NCBI GenBank assembly: GCA_026418275.1
Contig: JAOABQ010000011.1
Location: 54,513-118,512 of the forward strand
Length of the DNA stretch: 64,000 bases
Reading direction: 5' to 3'
Source: Clostridia bacterium
GTDB lineage: Bacteria; Bacillota; Clostridia; Acetivibrionales; DSM-2933
Below the pieces are notes generated by a model that worked only from the letters and a program-made list of their open reading frames with translations, was not told where the DNA came from and made no database searches. Of this stretch, positions 25,081-33,769 are shown in pieces (positions within the stretch are counted from its first letter, which is position 1; every line of letters starts with the position of its first letter). The position numbers were made by a program, and so were the translations under genes.

Positions 25081-25117
25081 ATGGCGCATGGAATCTTTAT
25101 CCCGGAAATTTTATAAT
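25081..25117 (+). promoter_or_regulatory. Prepilin promoter 2 with AATGGCGCAT element
   Basis: AATGGCGCAT (GGCGCAT 25083-25089) precedes TATAAT (25112-25117) by 29 bp, matching prepilin promoter 1. It gives copies 2 and 3 their own start site. Confidence 0.55.
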
Positions 25118-25194
25118 AAAATTGTAAGGTTGGTAAGCGAGGAAGTAAAAATTAGATACTGCTAAATTAGGTATATATGAAAGGTGGGTCTATT

Positions 25195-25359
25195 ATGATG
25201 AAAATGTTAAGAAGACTTATGAAAGATGAAAAGGGACAAGGCATGGTTGAGTACGGATTAATCATATCGCTTATTGCTGTGGCAGTTATCGCTGCATTGG
25301 TAGTATTGGGACCTAAGATTGCAACACTTTTTAATACAGTAGCCAATAACATTAATTAG
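25195..25359 (+). CDS. flp: Flp-type major prepilin, copy 2
   Basis: A 54-residue prepilin, mature sequence identical to copies 1 and 3, with leader MMKMLRRLMKDEKG. The start at 25195 is chosen because AAAGGTGGG stands 6 to 7 bases before it; the in-frame ATG at 25177 lies upstream of that ribosome binding site. Many third-position differences from copy 1 show that the duplication is not recent. Confidence 0.92.
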   Translation: MMKMLRRLMKDEKGQGMVEYGLIISLIAVAVIAALVVLGPKIATLFNTVANNIN

Positions 25360-25436
25360 GGTTTTGCCTATATTCCAAGGCGAATTTGAACTTCGACATA
25401 GATTGAAAATATTCGAATTTGAAAGGTGGGTCATTT

Positions 25437-25601
25437 ATGATGAAAATGATGAGAAAATTGATGAAAAATGAAAAAGGGCAGGGTATGGTAGAGTATGGTT
25501 TAATTATATCCCTGATCGCTGTAGCAGTAATTGCGGCATTGGTAGTATTAGGGCCTAAGATTGCAACATTGTTTAATACTGTAGCCAATAACATAAATTA
25601 A
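25437..25601 (+). CDS. flp: Flp-type major prepilin, copy 3
   Basis: A 54-residue prepilin, mature sequence identical to copies 1 and 2, with leader MMKMMRKLMKNEKG. It has the same AAAGGTGGG ribosome binding site. It lies 77 bp after copy 2 without a visible promoter of its own, and a terminator follows at 25620. Higher dosage from three genes fits a role as the main fibre subunit. Confidence 0.92.
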   Translation: MMKMMRKLMKNEKGQGMVEYGLIISLIAVAVIAALVVLGPKIATLFNTVANNIN

Positions 25602-25619
25602 TAGATTCCTGGGACAAGG

Positions 25620-25654
25620 TTGCCCTATCTGGTTTCAGGTAGGGCAATTGTTTT
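25620..25654 (+). terminator. Terminator closing the prepilin cluster
   Basis: Stem TTGCCCTATCT (25620-25630) with AGGTAGGGCAA (25637-25647), then TTGTTTT. It separates abundant prepilin transcripts from the assembly genes. Confidence 0.75.
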
Positions 25655-25808
25655 GGATGTTATAGGGGAAAATTTTTGATTAATAAAAATTAAAACCGAT
25701 TCAAAATAGTTTAAACCTTTTTTAAGGGAGATAGTTTTGAAACTTTTGCAAATGTGATTTTTTGCAAAACTTGTTTGATGGAAGTCTTAAGCGGAAAGGG
25801 ATGATAGG

Positions 25809-26207
25809 ATGCTTAGAAAAAGGTTGCTGGCAAACAAAAAAGGCCAGTCGGTAGTTGAAACCGCATTAGTACTTCCGATTATTATTCTCATCCTCGTGGG
25901 GATTATTGATTTTGGGTTGATGTTTAACAACTATCTGGTTATCGCAAATGCTTCAAGAGAAGGAGCGAGAAATGCAGCAGTGGGTTCGACGGATATGGAG
26001 GTCTTTAGCATCATTGCCAATATGACATCAACCTTGAATAATGCAAAGATGAAAATAACGATTTATCCTTCACCCTCCCTGAGGAAGAAAGGGGAGGAGA
26101 TTAAGGTTACAGTCGAATATGATAATGATTTGATTACCCCCATTATGAGTTCTATAATTCCAAATCCTCTGCATTTAAAATCTGAAACAGTCATGCGCAT
26201 CGAATAA
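25809..26207 (+). CDS. tadE: TadE-like pseudopilin
   Basis: A 132-residue TadE-family protein of the Tad pilus system. It has a short basic leader with KKGQSVVETALVLPIII, in which the Gly and the Glu at +5 form a prepilin-like processing site, then one membrane helix and the conserved FGLMFNNYLVIANASREGAR segment typical of TadE. The remainder is a small extracytoplasmic beta domain. An AAGGGAT-TAGG ribosome binding site precedes the ATG. It is the first gene of the assembly block and ends 30 bp before the TadG-like gene. Confidence 0.87.
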   Translation: MLRKRLLANKKGQSVVETALVLPIIILILVGIIDFGLMFNNYLVIANASREGARNAAVGSTDMEVFSIIANMTSTLNNAKMKITIYPSPSLRKKGEEIKVTVEYDNDLITPIMSSIIPNPLHLKSETVMRIE

Positions 26208-26237
26208 ATAAAGACAGAAAATGTGAGGTTGATCAAT

Positions 26238-27155
26238 ATGAAGGGTTCAACTTTAATCTATAAAACGCTGAGTAATAATAGAGGCAGCAGTACTTTGGTT
26301 ATCGTCTGTACAATTTTTGTAGTTTTGATTATTTCGGCACTCATCATTGACGTGGGGTATTTTGCAGTGGAGCGTTTCAGATTGGCGAACAGTGCAGAAG
26401 ATGCAGCGGTGAAGGGCGTAGACGGGCTCCTCAAGGGAAAGGAAGAAGCTTTTAAATTAATTAGAGAGTATGCAGTAAAAAGGGTGAATGATTTAAACGA
26501 CCTTGAAATAAGGATCGCAGATAATTGTAATGCAGTTACGGTGAATATGGGGAGGTCTTATGATTATGTTTTTCTCAAATTCTTAGGCTTTGAGTCAAAA
26601 AAGATCAAAGCGAGTGTAACTGTCAAACTATCCAGTATTGAGTCGTTTAGAGGTGTTAAACCCTTTGCTGTTGAAAAAAGAAATTTTGTTTTTGATGTGC
26701 CTTATATCCTTACAGCATCAGGTGCAAAAGGGGATAGGGAAATCAGTTACCTACCTTTGGAGTTTAACGATATTGATTTCAAAAGCCATATTATTTTTGG
26801 TTTTCCTAAAGTCTTAAAAGCCAAAGACAAGGTTTTTGGATTGCAGGATAAGAATGAAATGGTTACAAAAGAGGGACTTGATATGCTCATTGAAAAATGC
26901 AATCATACACCCAAATGTACCTTTAACCATTTCGTAAAGGATTGTTCCAGACTTATGGTAATTCCGGTTGTAAACAAAATAAGTGAAAGGGATCCCATGC
27001 AGGTGGAAGGATTTGCGGCATTTTGGGTTGAAGAAACTTTAGCTTTAGACGGAAAGACCCAAATCAAAGGCCGTTTTGTTAAGCAGGCAGTCAATTCGAA
27101 GGTGAATGATGGAGTTTTAAACTTTGGATTATCAGGGGTTAAGGTGATTCGGTAA
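26238..27155 (+). CDS. TadG-like Flp pilus assembly protein
   Basis: A 305-residue protein with an N-terminal membrane helix preceded by NNRGSSTLVIV, as in the Tad_N (TadG/TadE-like) family, and the conserved IDVGYFAVERFRLANSAEDAA segment after it. The remaining 240 or so residues should lie outside the membrane and contain a few Cys (two in CNHTPKC). There is no von Willebrand A domain, unlike proteobacterial TadG. The ATG at 26238, with GAGG before it, is preferred over GTG 26223. In Gram-positive Tad systems such proteins probably anchor or seed the fibre. Confidence 0.78.
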   Translation: MKGSTLIYKTLSNNRGSSTLVIVCTIFVVLIISALIIDVGYFAVERFRLANSAEDAAVKGVDGLLKGKEEAFKLIREYAVKRVNDLNDLEIRIADNCNAVTVNMGRSYDYVFLKFLGFESKKIKASVTVKLSSIESFRGVKPFAVEKRNFVFDVPYILTASGAKGDREISYLPLEFNDIDFKSHIIFGFPKVLKAKDKVFGLQDKNEMVTKEGLDMLIEKCNHTPKCTFNHFVKDCSRLMVIPVVNKISERDPMQVEGFAAFWVEETLALDGKTQIKGRFVKQAVNSKVNDGVLNFGLSGVKVIR

Positions 27156-27196
27156 GCAAGGATAAAATACTAAATTGTCTCACAAGGAGGGGCACT

Positions 27197-27985
27197 ATGG
27201 AATCAGTAAACAAGAAGGTTATCTTAATCGCTATAATGATGGCAGTTCTAACTGCATTTTTAGTTTTTGTTTACATTCAGAAAGCAACCACAAGTCCTGA
27301 AACGGAATCATATACTGAGGTTTTTGTGGCAGCAAAGACATTACCTGCAAAGCACCTGATAACAGAGAATGATATTAAACAAGATAAGGTTTTAAGCAAG
27401 CTTTTAAATCTAAAAGCGGTACAAAATAAAGCGGATATTGTCGGTAAAAGGGTTAAGGACAGTATTATTGAAGGGGAGCAGATCTTAAGCGACCGGTTGG
27501 TGGATGAAAATAAAATGATCCTTTCCTATATGCTGCCGGAAGGGAAAAGAGCGCTCAGCATTAATGTAAATGAACAGATTGAAGTAGCTAATCTTTTAAG
27601 ACCGGGAGACGCTGTGGATGTCCTGGTATCCTTTGACAGAGAAGAAGTAGATGACGGAACAACCAAAACTGTTTTTCCAAGAACCTCTAAAACCCTCCTG
27701 CAGAATATAGAAGTATTGGCACTGGGGCAAGAACAGGAAGTGGAGGATACAAAGGATAAGGAACTGCCTAAAACGGTCACACTGGCAGTAAGTCCGGAGG
27801 ATGCTGAAAAGTTGACTTTTGCTTCAGAATATGGAGTTTTGAGGTTGGCTCTCAGGCCTGCGGATGATAAAAAAACCATCGATTCCAAGGGGATTACACG
27901 GGCAGATATCTCTAACAAGGGAGTCTATACGGCACCCAGCTCAGAAGGGCAAAACAGTGCAAATACAGGGCAGCCAAAACAGTAG
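27197..27985 (+). CDS. cpaB: CpaB/RcpC-like Flp pilus assembly protein with SAF domain
   Basis: A 262-residue membrane-anchored protein. One N-terminal helix (about 8-27) is followed by an SAF domain (VAAKTLPAKHLITENDI, then GKRVKDSIIEGEQILSDRL) and an RcpC-type beta domain (RALSINVNEQIEVANLLRPGD, DVLVSF, LLQNIEVLALG). In diderms CpaB helps the outer-membrane secretin; no secretin gene is present here, as expected for a monoderm, so it probably binds the cell wall. AGGAGGGG precedes the ATG. It lies within the Tad block. Confidence 0.88.
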   Translation: MESVNKKVILIAIMMAVLTAFLVFVYIQKATTSPETESYTEVFVAAKTLPAKHLITENDIKQDKVLSKLLNLKAVQNKADIVGKRVKDSIIEGEQILSDRLVDENKMILSYMLPEGKRALSINVNEQIEVANLLRPGDAVDVLVSFDREEVDDGTTKTVFPRTSKTLLQNIEVLALGQEQEVEDTKDKELPKTVTLAVSPEDAEKLTFASEYGVLRLALRPADDKKTIDSKGITRADISNKGVYTAPSSEGQNSANTGQPKQ

Positions 27986-28049
27986 GGTACGTAAAAGCAT
28001 TTGCAAGGGATGGGGCAGAAATTTTTTCATTTAAAATGGAGGGATCGGG

Positions 28050-29261
28050 ATGGAAAAGATTAAAGTTGTTATTGTAGACGATACCGAAGAAACAAGAAAT
28101 AATATAAAAACACTGCTGTCCTTTGAAAAAAGGATTGAAGTGATTGGAGAAGCGTCTAATGGGGAAGAGGCAATATTTATCACAAAGGAAGCAAGGCCCC
28201 ATATTGTGCTCATGGACATCAACATGCCGGTGATGGATGGAATCAAGGCCACTGAAGAGATATCCGTTGCGGTGCCCGAAACGACTGTCATTATTATGTC
28301 GGTTCAGGGAGAACATGAGTATTTAAGAAAGGCTATGTCGGCAGGAGCAAGGGAATTTTTAAATAAACCCTTCTCCAGCGATGATCTGATAAGGACTATT
28401 TTAAAGACCTATGACTTGGAGTCAAAGAGAAGAGAGCATTCTTCCATTCCCAAGGTTAAAGAAGAAATAAAATCAAAAATCATTACGGTGTTCAGTACAA
28501 AAGGTGGAGTTGGAAAAACGACCATATCCTCCAATCTGGCAGTTGCCATTGCACGGGCAACCAAAAAAAGAGTGGCCCTTGTAGATCTGGATTTGCAATT
28601 TGGAGATACGGCAATTATGCTCAATGTCTCGGTAAAAAACACCATTAGTGACCTGATTAAGGAAATCAGTCAATTGGATGGGGATTTAATGGAAGATTAC
28701 CTGGTTACCCATTTCTCTGGAGTGAGAGTACTCCCGGCACCCATCAAGCCTGAGTATGCAGAATATATCACGGCTTCTCATGTGGAAAAAATCATTAAAA
28801 CATTAAAGGAAAGCTACCATTATATCATTATCGATACCTCGGCCAGCTTCCATGAAACCGTTCTTACATCCCTAGATATGTCGGATAGAATTCTTTTTGT
28901 ATCCACTTTGGATCTTCCAACCATAAAAAATATCAAGTCAGGTCTGGATATCATGGAATCCCTGCACTATCCGAAGGAAAAAATAAATATTGTTTTAAAC
29001 AAAGCGTCAGAACAATTCGGGATCAAGTATAAGGATTTTGAAAACACCTTGAAGCACCCTATTTGGTCTTTTGTCCCGGAAGATAGTCAAACGGTTATTA
29101 CTTCAGCCAATAAAGGATTCCCTTTTGTAATGACAAGGACTGAAACAAAGGTGGCAAAAGCCATTATCAATATTGCAAATGAAGTTATAAAGGAAAAGGA
29201 TATTATGGATAAGGACAAGGATAAGGAAAAAAGCGGACTTAAAAAAATATTCGGATTTTAA
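28050..29261 (+). CDS. cpaE: CpaE/TadZ-like protein: receiver plus ParA-type ATPase
   Basis: A 403-residue cytoplasmic protein that places the pilus machine. Residues 1-125 are a receiver domain with every phosphorylation residue present (VDDTEE, LMDINMP, IIMSVQG, LNKPFSS). From about 145 on is a MinD/ParA-type ATPase with deviant Walker A STKGGVGKTTIS, VDLDLQFGD and IIDTSASFHE. Many CpaE proteins have a degenerate receiver; here it looks functional, so control by phosphorylation is possible. The tail is rich in Lys and Asp and ends with KKIFGF. GGAGGGA precedes the ATG. Confidence 0.9.
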   Translation: MEKIKVVIVDDTEETRNNIKTLLSFEKRIEVIGEASNGEEAIFITKEARPHIVLMDINMPVMDGIKATEEISVAVPETTVIIMSVQGEHEYLRKAMSAGAREFLNKPFSSDDLIRTILKTYDLESKRREHSSIPKVKEEIKSKIITVFSTKGGVGKTTISSNLAVAIARATKKRVALVDLDLQFGDTAIMLNVSVKNTISDLIKEISQLDGDLMEDYLVTHFSGVRVLPAPIKPEYAEYITASHVEKIIKTLKESYHYIIIDTSASFHETVLTSLDMSDRILFVSTLDLPTIKNIKSGLDIMESLHYPKEKINIVLNKASEQFGIKYKDFENTLKHPIWSFVPEDSQTVITSANKGFPFVMTRTETKVAKAIINIANEVIKEKDIMDKDKDKEKSGLKKIFGF

Positions 29262-29312
29262 GTACCGGGTGAAGCGAATTTTCTTGGGCGGAAACAATCG
29301 TTTCTGCTTTGT

Positions 29313-29344
29313 GTGGGGAGTGTTTCGGGGAGGGAGCTCCCCAC
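29313..29344 (+). other. Intercistronic hairpin between cpaE and cpaF
   Basis: GTGGGGAG (29313-29320) pairs perfectly with CTCCCCAC (29337-29344). A smaller GCGGAAAC/GTTTCTGC hairpin lies just before it. There is no T-run, so it may be an mRNA processing or stability element rather than a terminator. Confidence 0.5.
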
Positions 29345-29429
29345 CGCTTTATATAGGAAATGAGCGAAAAAATTATGATTTGTGGTATAACATTAGAAAG
29401 TCAGGTCTTGATCCCAAGGGGGAATTCTT

Positions 29430-30797
29430 ATGTCACTTCTGGAAAGATTACAAAAAGAAAAAAGTGGTGAGGTTGTAGATAATAAGAACACCAAATTAAA
29501 AAAGTCCCAGCCTGCTCAAGATGACCCTTTTGCGGGAATTAAGGCTCGGATTCACAGTAAGATTATTGAGGAAATAAAGACTGATGCGTTTAAAGAAATT
29601 GCCGGTGATGACCAAGATGCGGAAGAAAAGCTTGAGAAGGAAATTACATCAATCGTTGAAAGTGTTTTAAACGAAGACAGCTCTTATATCCCTAAGAATG
29701 AAAGACAAAAAATTATTTCGGAAATCATTGATGAGACCATAGGTTTTGGTCCCATAAACCCGTTGATTCAGGATCCTACCATATCAGAAATTATGGTGAA
29801 CGGCCCGGATATGGTATATGTTGAAAAAAAGGGGAAGCTGGTTTTAAGTGATGTTAAGTTCAAAGATGACCAGCATGTCATGCATGTAATAGAGAAAATC
29901 GTAGCACCTTTAGGGAGAAGAATTGATGAAAGCTCTCCTATGGTGGATGCAAGGCTTCCCAATGGCTCCCGTGTAAACGTAATTATACCGCCTCTGGCAT
30001 TAAACGGTCCCACCATTACCATAAGAAAGTTTTCTGAAAAGCCCTTTACAGTTAAGGACTTGATCAATTTCGGGACCATTACCCCCAATGTGGCCATGTT
30101 TTTAAAAGCTTGCGTTGAAGCAAGGCTAAATATTGTAGTGTCAGGGGGAACAGGCAGCGGTAAAACAACGACCTTAAACGTTATATCTTCCTTTATCCCC
30201 GACGATGAGAGAATAGTAACCATTGAGGATGCCGCTGAACTTCAGCTTAGGCAGGAACACATTGTAAGGCTTGAGACAAGACCTGCCAATGTGGAGGGAA
30301 AAGGTTCGGTGACCATTCGTGATTTGGTAAGAAACTCTCTTAGAATGAGACCCGACCGGGTTGTGGTTGGGGAAGTTCGAAGCGGTGAGGCGCTGGATAT
30401 GCTGCAGGCAATGAATACTGGCCATGACGGATCGCTAACCACGGGTCATGCCAATACCCCGAGGGATATGCTGGCAAGATTGGAAACCATGGTTTTAATG
30501 GCAGGTATGGATTTGCCTGTTAGAGCGATCAGAGAACAAATTGCATCGGCGGTCGACCTGATTGTGCAGCAGTCAAGACTTAAAGACGGCAGCAGAAGAA
30601 TTACCCATATCACCGAAGTAGTAGGGATGGAGGGAGAAATCATAACCCTGCAGGATATATTTATATTCAAGCAAAAGGGGAAGGATGAAAACGGGAAAAT
30701 TACAGGGGAGGTTGTACCCACCGGAATAAAGCCTAAGTTTATGGAAAAATTTGATCGAGGCGGGATTATGCTCCCTTCAGATATTTTTACTCCTTAA
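29430..30797 (+). CDS. cpaF: CpaF/TadA secretion ATPase
   Basis: A 455-residue hexameric ATPase of the type II/IV secretion family that powers Flp pilus assembly. The Walker A motif SGGTGSGKTTT covers residues 238-248. The Asp box (RIVTIEDAAEL), Walker B region (RPDRVVVGEVRSGEA) and His box (TGHDGSLTTGHANTP) are all present. The N-terminal 90 residues are charged and helical, as in other CpaF proteins. The ATG follows AAGGGGG. It starts 168 bp after cpaE, with a hairpin in between, and is followed 16 bp later by tadB. Confidence 0.95.
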   Translation: MSLLERLQKEKSGEVVDNKNTKLKKSQPAQDDPFAGIKARIHSKIIEEIKTDAFKEIAGDDQDAEEKLEKEITSIVESVLNEDSSYIPKNERQKIISEIIDETIGFGPINPLIQDPTISEIMVNGPDMVYVEKKGKLVLSDVKFKDDQHVMHVIEKIVAPLGRRIDESSPMVDARLPNGSRVNVIIPPLALNGPTITIRKFSEKPFTVKDLINFGTITPNVAMFLKACVEARLNIVVSGGTGSGKTTTLNVISSFIPDDERIVTIEDAAELQLRQEHIVRLETRPANVEGKGSVTIRDLVRNSLRMRPDRVVVGEVRSGEALDMLQAMNTGHDGSLTTGHANTPRDMLARLETMVLMAGMDLPVRAIREQIASAVDLIVQQSRLKDGSRRITHITEVVGMEGEIITLQDIFIFKQKGKDENGKITGEVVPTGIKPKFMEKFDRGGIMLPSDIFTP

Positions 30798-30813
30798 GAA
30801 ATGAGGGATTCAT

Positions 30814-31779
30814 ATGCTGAATTTAATTGTTGTTGCTGCATTTATATCCGCTTTTTTGCTCTTTTATTCCATTCTAAAGATTGTGATTGGAAAACAAAAA
30901 TCTATCGGAAGGTTAAGAAGATATCTCAGCATTGAAGAAATCCGGGAAGAAAAAAGGAAACCTGCCAAGAAAGAGTTTAAAGCAGGCCTTGGAATGATTG
31001 CCAAGGGTGTTGGGAATGCGAAATTTCTGGATGGCTATAAAAGATCCATTCAGCACAAACTGACCCGGGCCCATGTACTGCTCAAAGCGGAAGAGTTTAT
31101 TACGATAGGTATTGTATTGTTTCTTGTTTTTTCATTTATTTCCTTTGCTTTGTCCAAATCTCTGCCCATAGCAGCTTTGATAGGTGTTTTTGGCTGGATA
31201 GTGCCGGGGACGATTTTAAAGGTCAAAATAAAAAGAAGAATCAAATATTTGAATGAACAGCTTTGTGATGCCATTGTCTTAATTTCAAACTCTTTAAAGG
31301 CCGGATATAGTTTTTTTCAGTCGGTAGACATTGTTGCGAAGGATATGCATGGTCCTATTGCCGAGGAGTTTGCAATGCTCCAGAAGGAAATGAATCTTGG
31401 GGTATCTACGGAAAAGGCCTTGGAAAATTTGGTAAACCGTGTGCGGAGTGATGATTTGGAACTGGTTGTTACCGCTGTAATGATTCAAAGACAGGTTGGA
31501 GGTAATTTGGCTGAAATCATGGATAATATATCTTCAACCATCCGTGAGAGAATTAAGATTAAGGGTGAAGTTAGGACGGTAACGGCACAGGGGAGGGTTT
31601 CGGGAATTATTATTTCCCTTTTGCCGCCTGGGCTTGGAGTCATACTGTTTTTTATCAATCCTGAGCACATCGGCTTGTTATTTAAGGATATCATCGGTAT
31701 AGGCATTTTGGTATTTTCCGTATTTATGGAATTGATCGGTATTTATTTTATCAATAAAGTAGTCAAGATTGATATCTGA
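30814..31779 (+). CDS. tadB: TadB-like type II secretion F-domain membrane protein
   Basis: A 321-residue inner-membrane platform protein. One N-terminal helix and a basic cytoplasmic stretch precede a central pair of helices, the T2SSF domain (LISNSLKAGYSFFQSVDIVA, GNLAEIMDNISSTIRERIKIK) and two C-terminal helices (about residues 262-320). It pairs with TadC to form the platform on which CpaF acts. Gene order tadB-tadC is conserved in Tad systems, and tadC starts only 10 bases after its stop. Confidence 0.92.
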   Translation: MLNLIVVAAFISAFLLFYSILKIVIGKQKSIGRLRRYLSIEEIREEKRKPAKKEFKAGLGMIAKGVGNAKFLDGYKRSIQHKLTRAHVLLKAEEFITIGIVLFLVFSFISFALSKSLPIAALIGVFGWIVPGTILKVKIKRRIKYLNEQLCDAIVLISNSLKAGYSFFQSVDIVAKDMHGPIAEEFAMLQKEMNLGVSTEKALENLVNRVRSDDLELVVTAVMIQRQVGGNLAEIMDNISSTIRERIKIKGEVRTVTAQGRVSGIIISLLPPGLGVILFFINPEHIGLLFKDIIGIGILVFSVFMELIGIYFINKVVKIDI

Positions 31780-31789
31780 GGTGAGGTTT

Positions 31790-32707
31790 ATGATATATCT
31801 TATACTGATTATGGTTTTTATCACATGTTATATGCTTTTTTATTCGGTTCTTGGCGTGTTGTTCAGAAATAAGCAGGTGATCAACATCAGGCTGGACCGG
31901 ATTTCTAAGGAAAGTGCAAAAAATGAGGATAATGAACTAAACCAGCCTTTATTTGTAAGGGTTATAAGGCCGATGTTGGACGATATCAGCAAAGTTGTCT
32001 TAAAGGTTACGCCCAAAGAGGTTATATCGGGTTTTGAAAAGAAGGTTATCATGGCGGGAAAACCCTTCAACCTTTCGGTAAAGGATTGGATTAATATTCA
32101 GGTTATGGTAATGCTGTGCCTTCCGCTGGCTACAGTAGCAGTGGGATACACAATCAATGCAGAGGTCAGAAACATGCTTTTTATTTCCCTTGCAGGGATT
32201 TGTTTGGGCTTGGTTCTTCCAAGACTCATCTTGAGCAAAAAGATTGTTGCCCGGCAAAATGGAATTGTAAAGTCCCTTCCCGACGTTTTGGACCTTCTTA
32301 CTGTGAGTGTTGAAGCCGGTTTGGGGTTTGACGGAGCCCTTGCAAAAGTTACCGATAAAATGCCCGGCCCTCTGGCAGACGAGTTTGAAAATGTGCTGCA
32401 GGAAATAAAAGTGGGAAAGCAGAAAAAGGATGCGTTAAAAGACATGGCAGACAGGGTGAATATCAATGACCTTACTACCTTTGTCGGATCAATTATTCAG
32501 GCTGATCAGTTTGGTGTAGGAATTGGACATGTTTTAAGGCTTCAATCCGAGCAAATGCGTCAGAAAAGAAGACAGAGGGCACAGGAAAAGGCAATGAAGG
32601 CTCCTGTAAAGATGTTGATTCCCATGGTGCTTTTCATCTTTCCAACCATCTTTTCCGTTTTAATCGGACCTGTTTTAATCCGGGTATTGGATGTATTTAT
32701 GAAATAG
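31790..32707 (+). CDS. tadC: TadC-like type II secretion F-domain membrane protein
   Basis: A 305-residue paralogue of TadB with the same layout: N-terminal helix, cytoplasmic linker, central hairpin of helices, T2SSF domain (LPDVLDLLTVSVEAGLGFDG, FVGSIIQADQFGVGIGHVL) and a terminal helix pair. The ATG at 31790 after GGTGAGG is preferred over TTG 31769, which would overlap tadB. It is the last gene of the Tad block. No prepilin peptidase gene follows. Confidence 0.92.
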   Translation: MIYLILIMVFITCYMLFYSVLGVLFRNKQVINIRLDRISKESAKNEDNELNQPLFVRVIRPMLDDISKVVLKVTPKEVISGFEKKVIMAGKPFNLSVKDWINIQVMVMLCLPLATVAVGYTINAEVRNMLFISLAGICLGLVLPRLILSKKIVARQNGIVKSLPDVLDLLTVSVEAGLGFDGALAKVTDKMPGPLADEFENVLQEIKVGKQKKDALKDMADRVNINDLTTFVGSIIQADQFGVGIGHVLRLQSEQMRQKRRQRAQEKAMKAPVKMLIPMVLFIFPTIFSVLIGPVLIRVLDVFMK

Positions 32708-32743
32708 ATTTGCTGCATGGGTAAGAGGATAGATTTTTAATAG

Positions 32744-32772
32744 AAGGGTGTGAGCATTTGGCTTACATCCTT
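32744..32772 (+). terminator. Hairpin after the Tad block
   Basis: AAGGGTGTGAGC (32744-32755) pairs with GCTTACATCCTT (32761-32772), with wobbles, and TTT follows. The gap up to 32950 also holds a TATAAT at 32890-32895 that may serve the PhzF-like gene. Confidence 0.6.
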
Positions 32773-32950
32773 TTACCTTTAAAGAGATGTATATGGGGAA
32801 TCCGTCATATATGAAATGTGCCTTATGCGAATGATGTACTAGAGAGAAATTTCCATTCGGAACATATTTTTATTTATATCATTAGAAGTTATAATAGATT
32901 ATACCAGTATGTTAACTTTACTCAGTTTAAATGTAAGAAGGTGGAGTTTT

Positions 32951-33742
32951 ATGTTAAAAGTTTATAAAGTAGATGCGTTTACTTCGAAACCCTTTTCCGG
33001 CAATCCGGCTGGGGTGTGTATCCTCAAAACACCATGTGAAGAAGGTTGGATGCAAAGTGTTGCCCGTGAGATGAATCTTTCCGAAACGGCATTCTTATGC
33101 CAAATGGAGGACGGAAGCTTTAACCTTCGTTGGTTTACGCCCCAAAGTGAGGTGGATCTATGTGGACACGCAACCCTTGCCAGCGCCTTCATTTTATGGG
33201 ACTACCAATATTTAGATAAGAATGAAACCGCAAGGTTTAATACATTAAGCGGACTTTTAAAAGCATCGAATCAAGGGGAGTGGATTGAACTTGATTTTCC
33301 TCTTGAGGAAGCAGGGGAAACGAACCCTCCAAAAGAATTACTGGATGCCTTGGGAGTGAGGCCAAAATATGTCGGAAAAAACAGGATGGATTATATTGTA
33401 GAAGTGGAGAATGAGGCGGTTTTAAAAAATTTGAACCCTGACTTGGTTCTCTTATCAAAGGTGGATACAAGAGGGGTTATTGTAACATGTACCTCAGATT
33501 CAAAACAATATGATTTTTTATCCCGGTTTTTTGCGCCTCGTGTAGGTATTGACGAAGACCCTGTAACAGGATCTGCTCACTGTTGTTTGGGACCTTACTG
33601 GATGAAGCGGCTCAGTAAGAAAAGCCTAACCGCCTATCAGGCTTCGGATCGAGGGGGTGTTGTGAAGGTACAGGTACGAGATGGCCGTGTGATTCTTGGG
33701 GGACAGGCTGTTGTTATTATGGAGGGAAGTGTTTTGGTGTGA
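32951..33742 (+). CDS. PhzF-family isomerase
   Basis: A 263-residue member of the PhzF/diaminopimelate-epimerase fold, whose characterised member isomerises an intermediate of phenazine synthesis; most family members have unknown substrates. The N-terminal VDAFTSKPFSGNPAGVC, the active-site Glu in NLSETAFLC, VDLCGHATLASA and the C-terminal GIDEDPVTGSAHC are all present. ATG 32951 follows AAGGTGGAG; a TTG/ATG further up has no ribosome binding site. No phenazine genes are nearby, so a general metabolic role is likely. Confidence 0.9.
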   Translation: MLKVYKVDAFTSKPFSGNPAGVCILKTPCEEGWMQSVAREMNLSETAFLCQMEDGSFNLRWFTPQSEVDLCGHATLASAFILWDYQYLDKNETARFNTLSGLLKASNQGEWIELDFPLEEAGETNPPKELLDALGVRPKYVGKNRMDYIVEVENEAVLKNLNPDLVLLSKVDTRGVIVTCTSDSKQYDFLSRFFAPRVGIDEDPVTGSAHCCLGPYWMKRLSKKSLTAYQASDRGGVVKVQVRDGRVILGGQAVVIMEGSVLV

Positions 33743-33769
33743 AATAGTGAGAAATAAAAGAGGGTTAAA

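Noticed and set aside
29269..29478. 69-codon plus-strand frame overlapping the start of cpaF
   Set aside because: It covers the intercistronic hairpins and the cpaF ribosome binding site and has no protein-like features.
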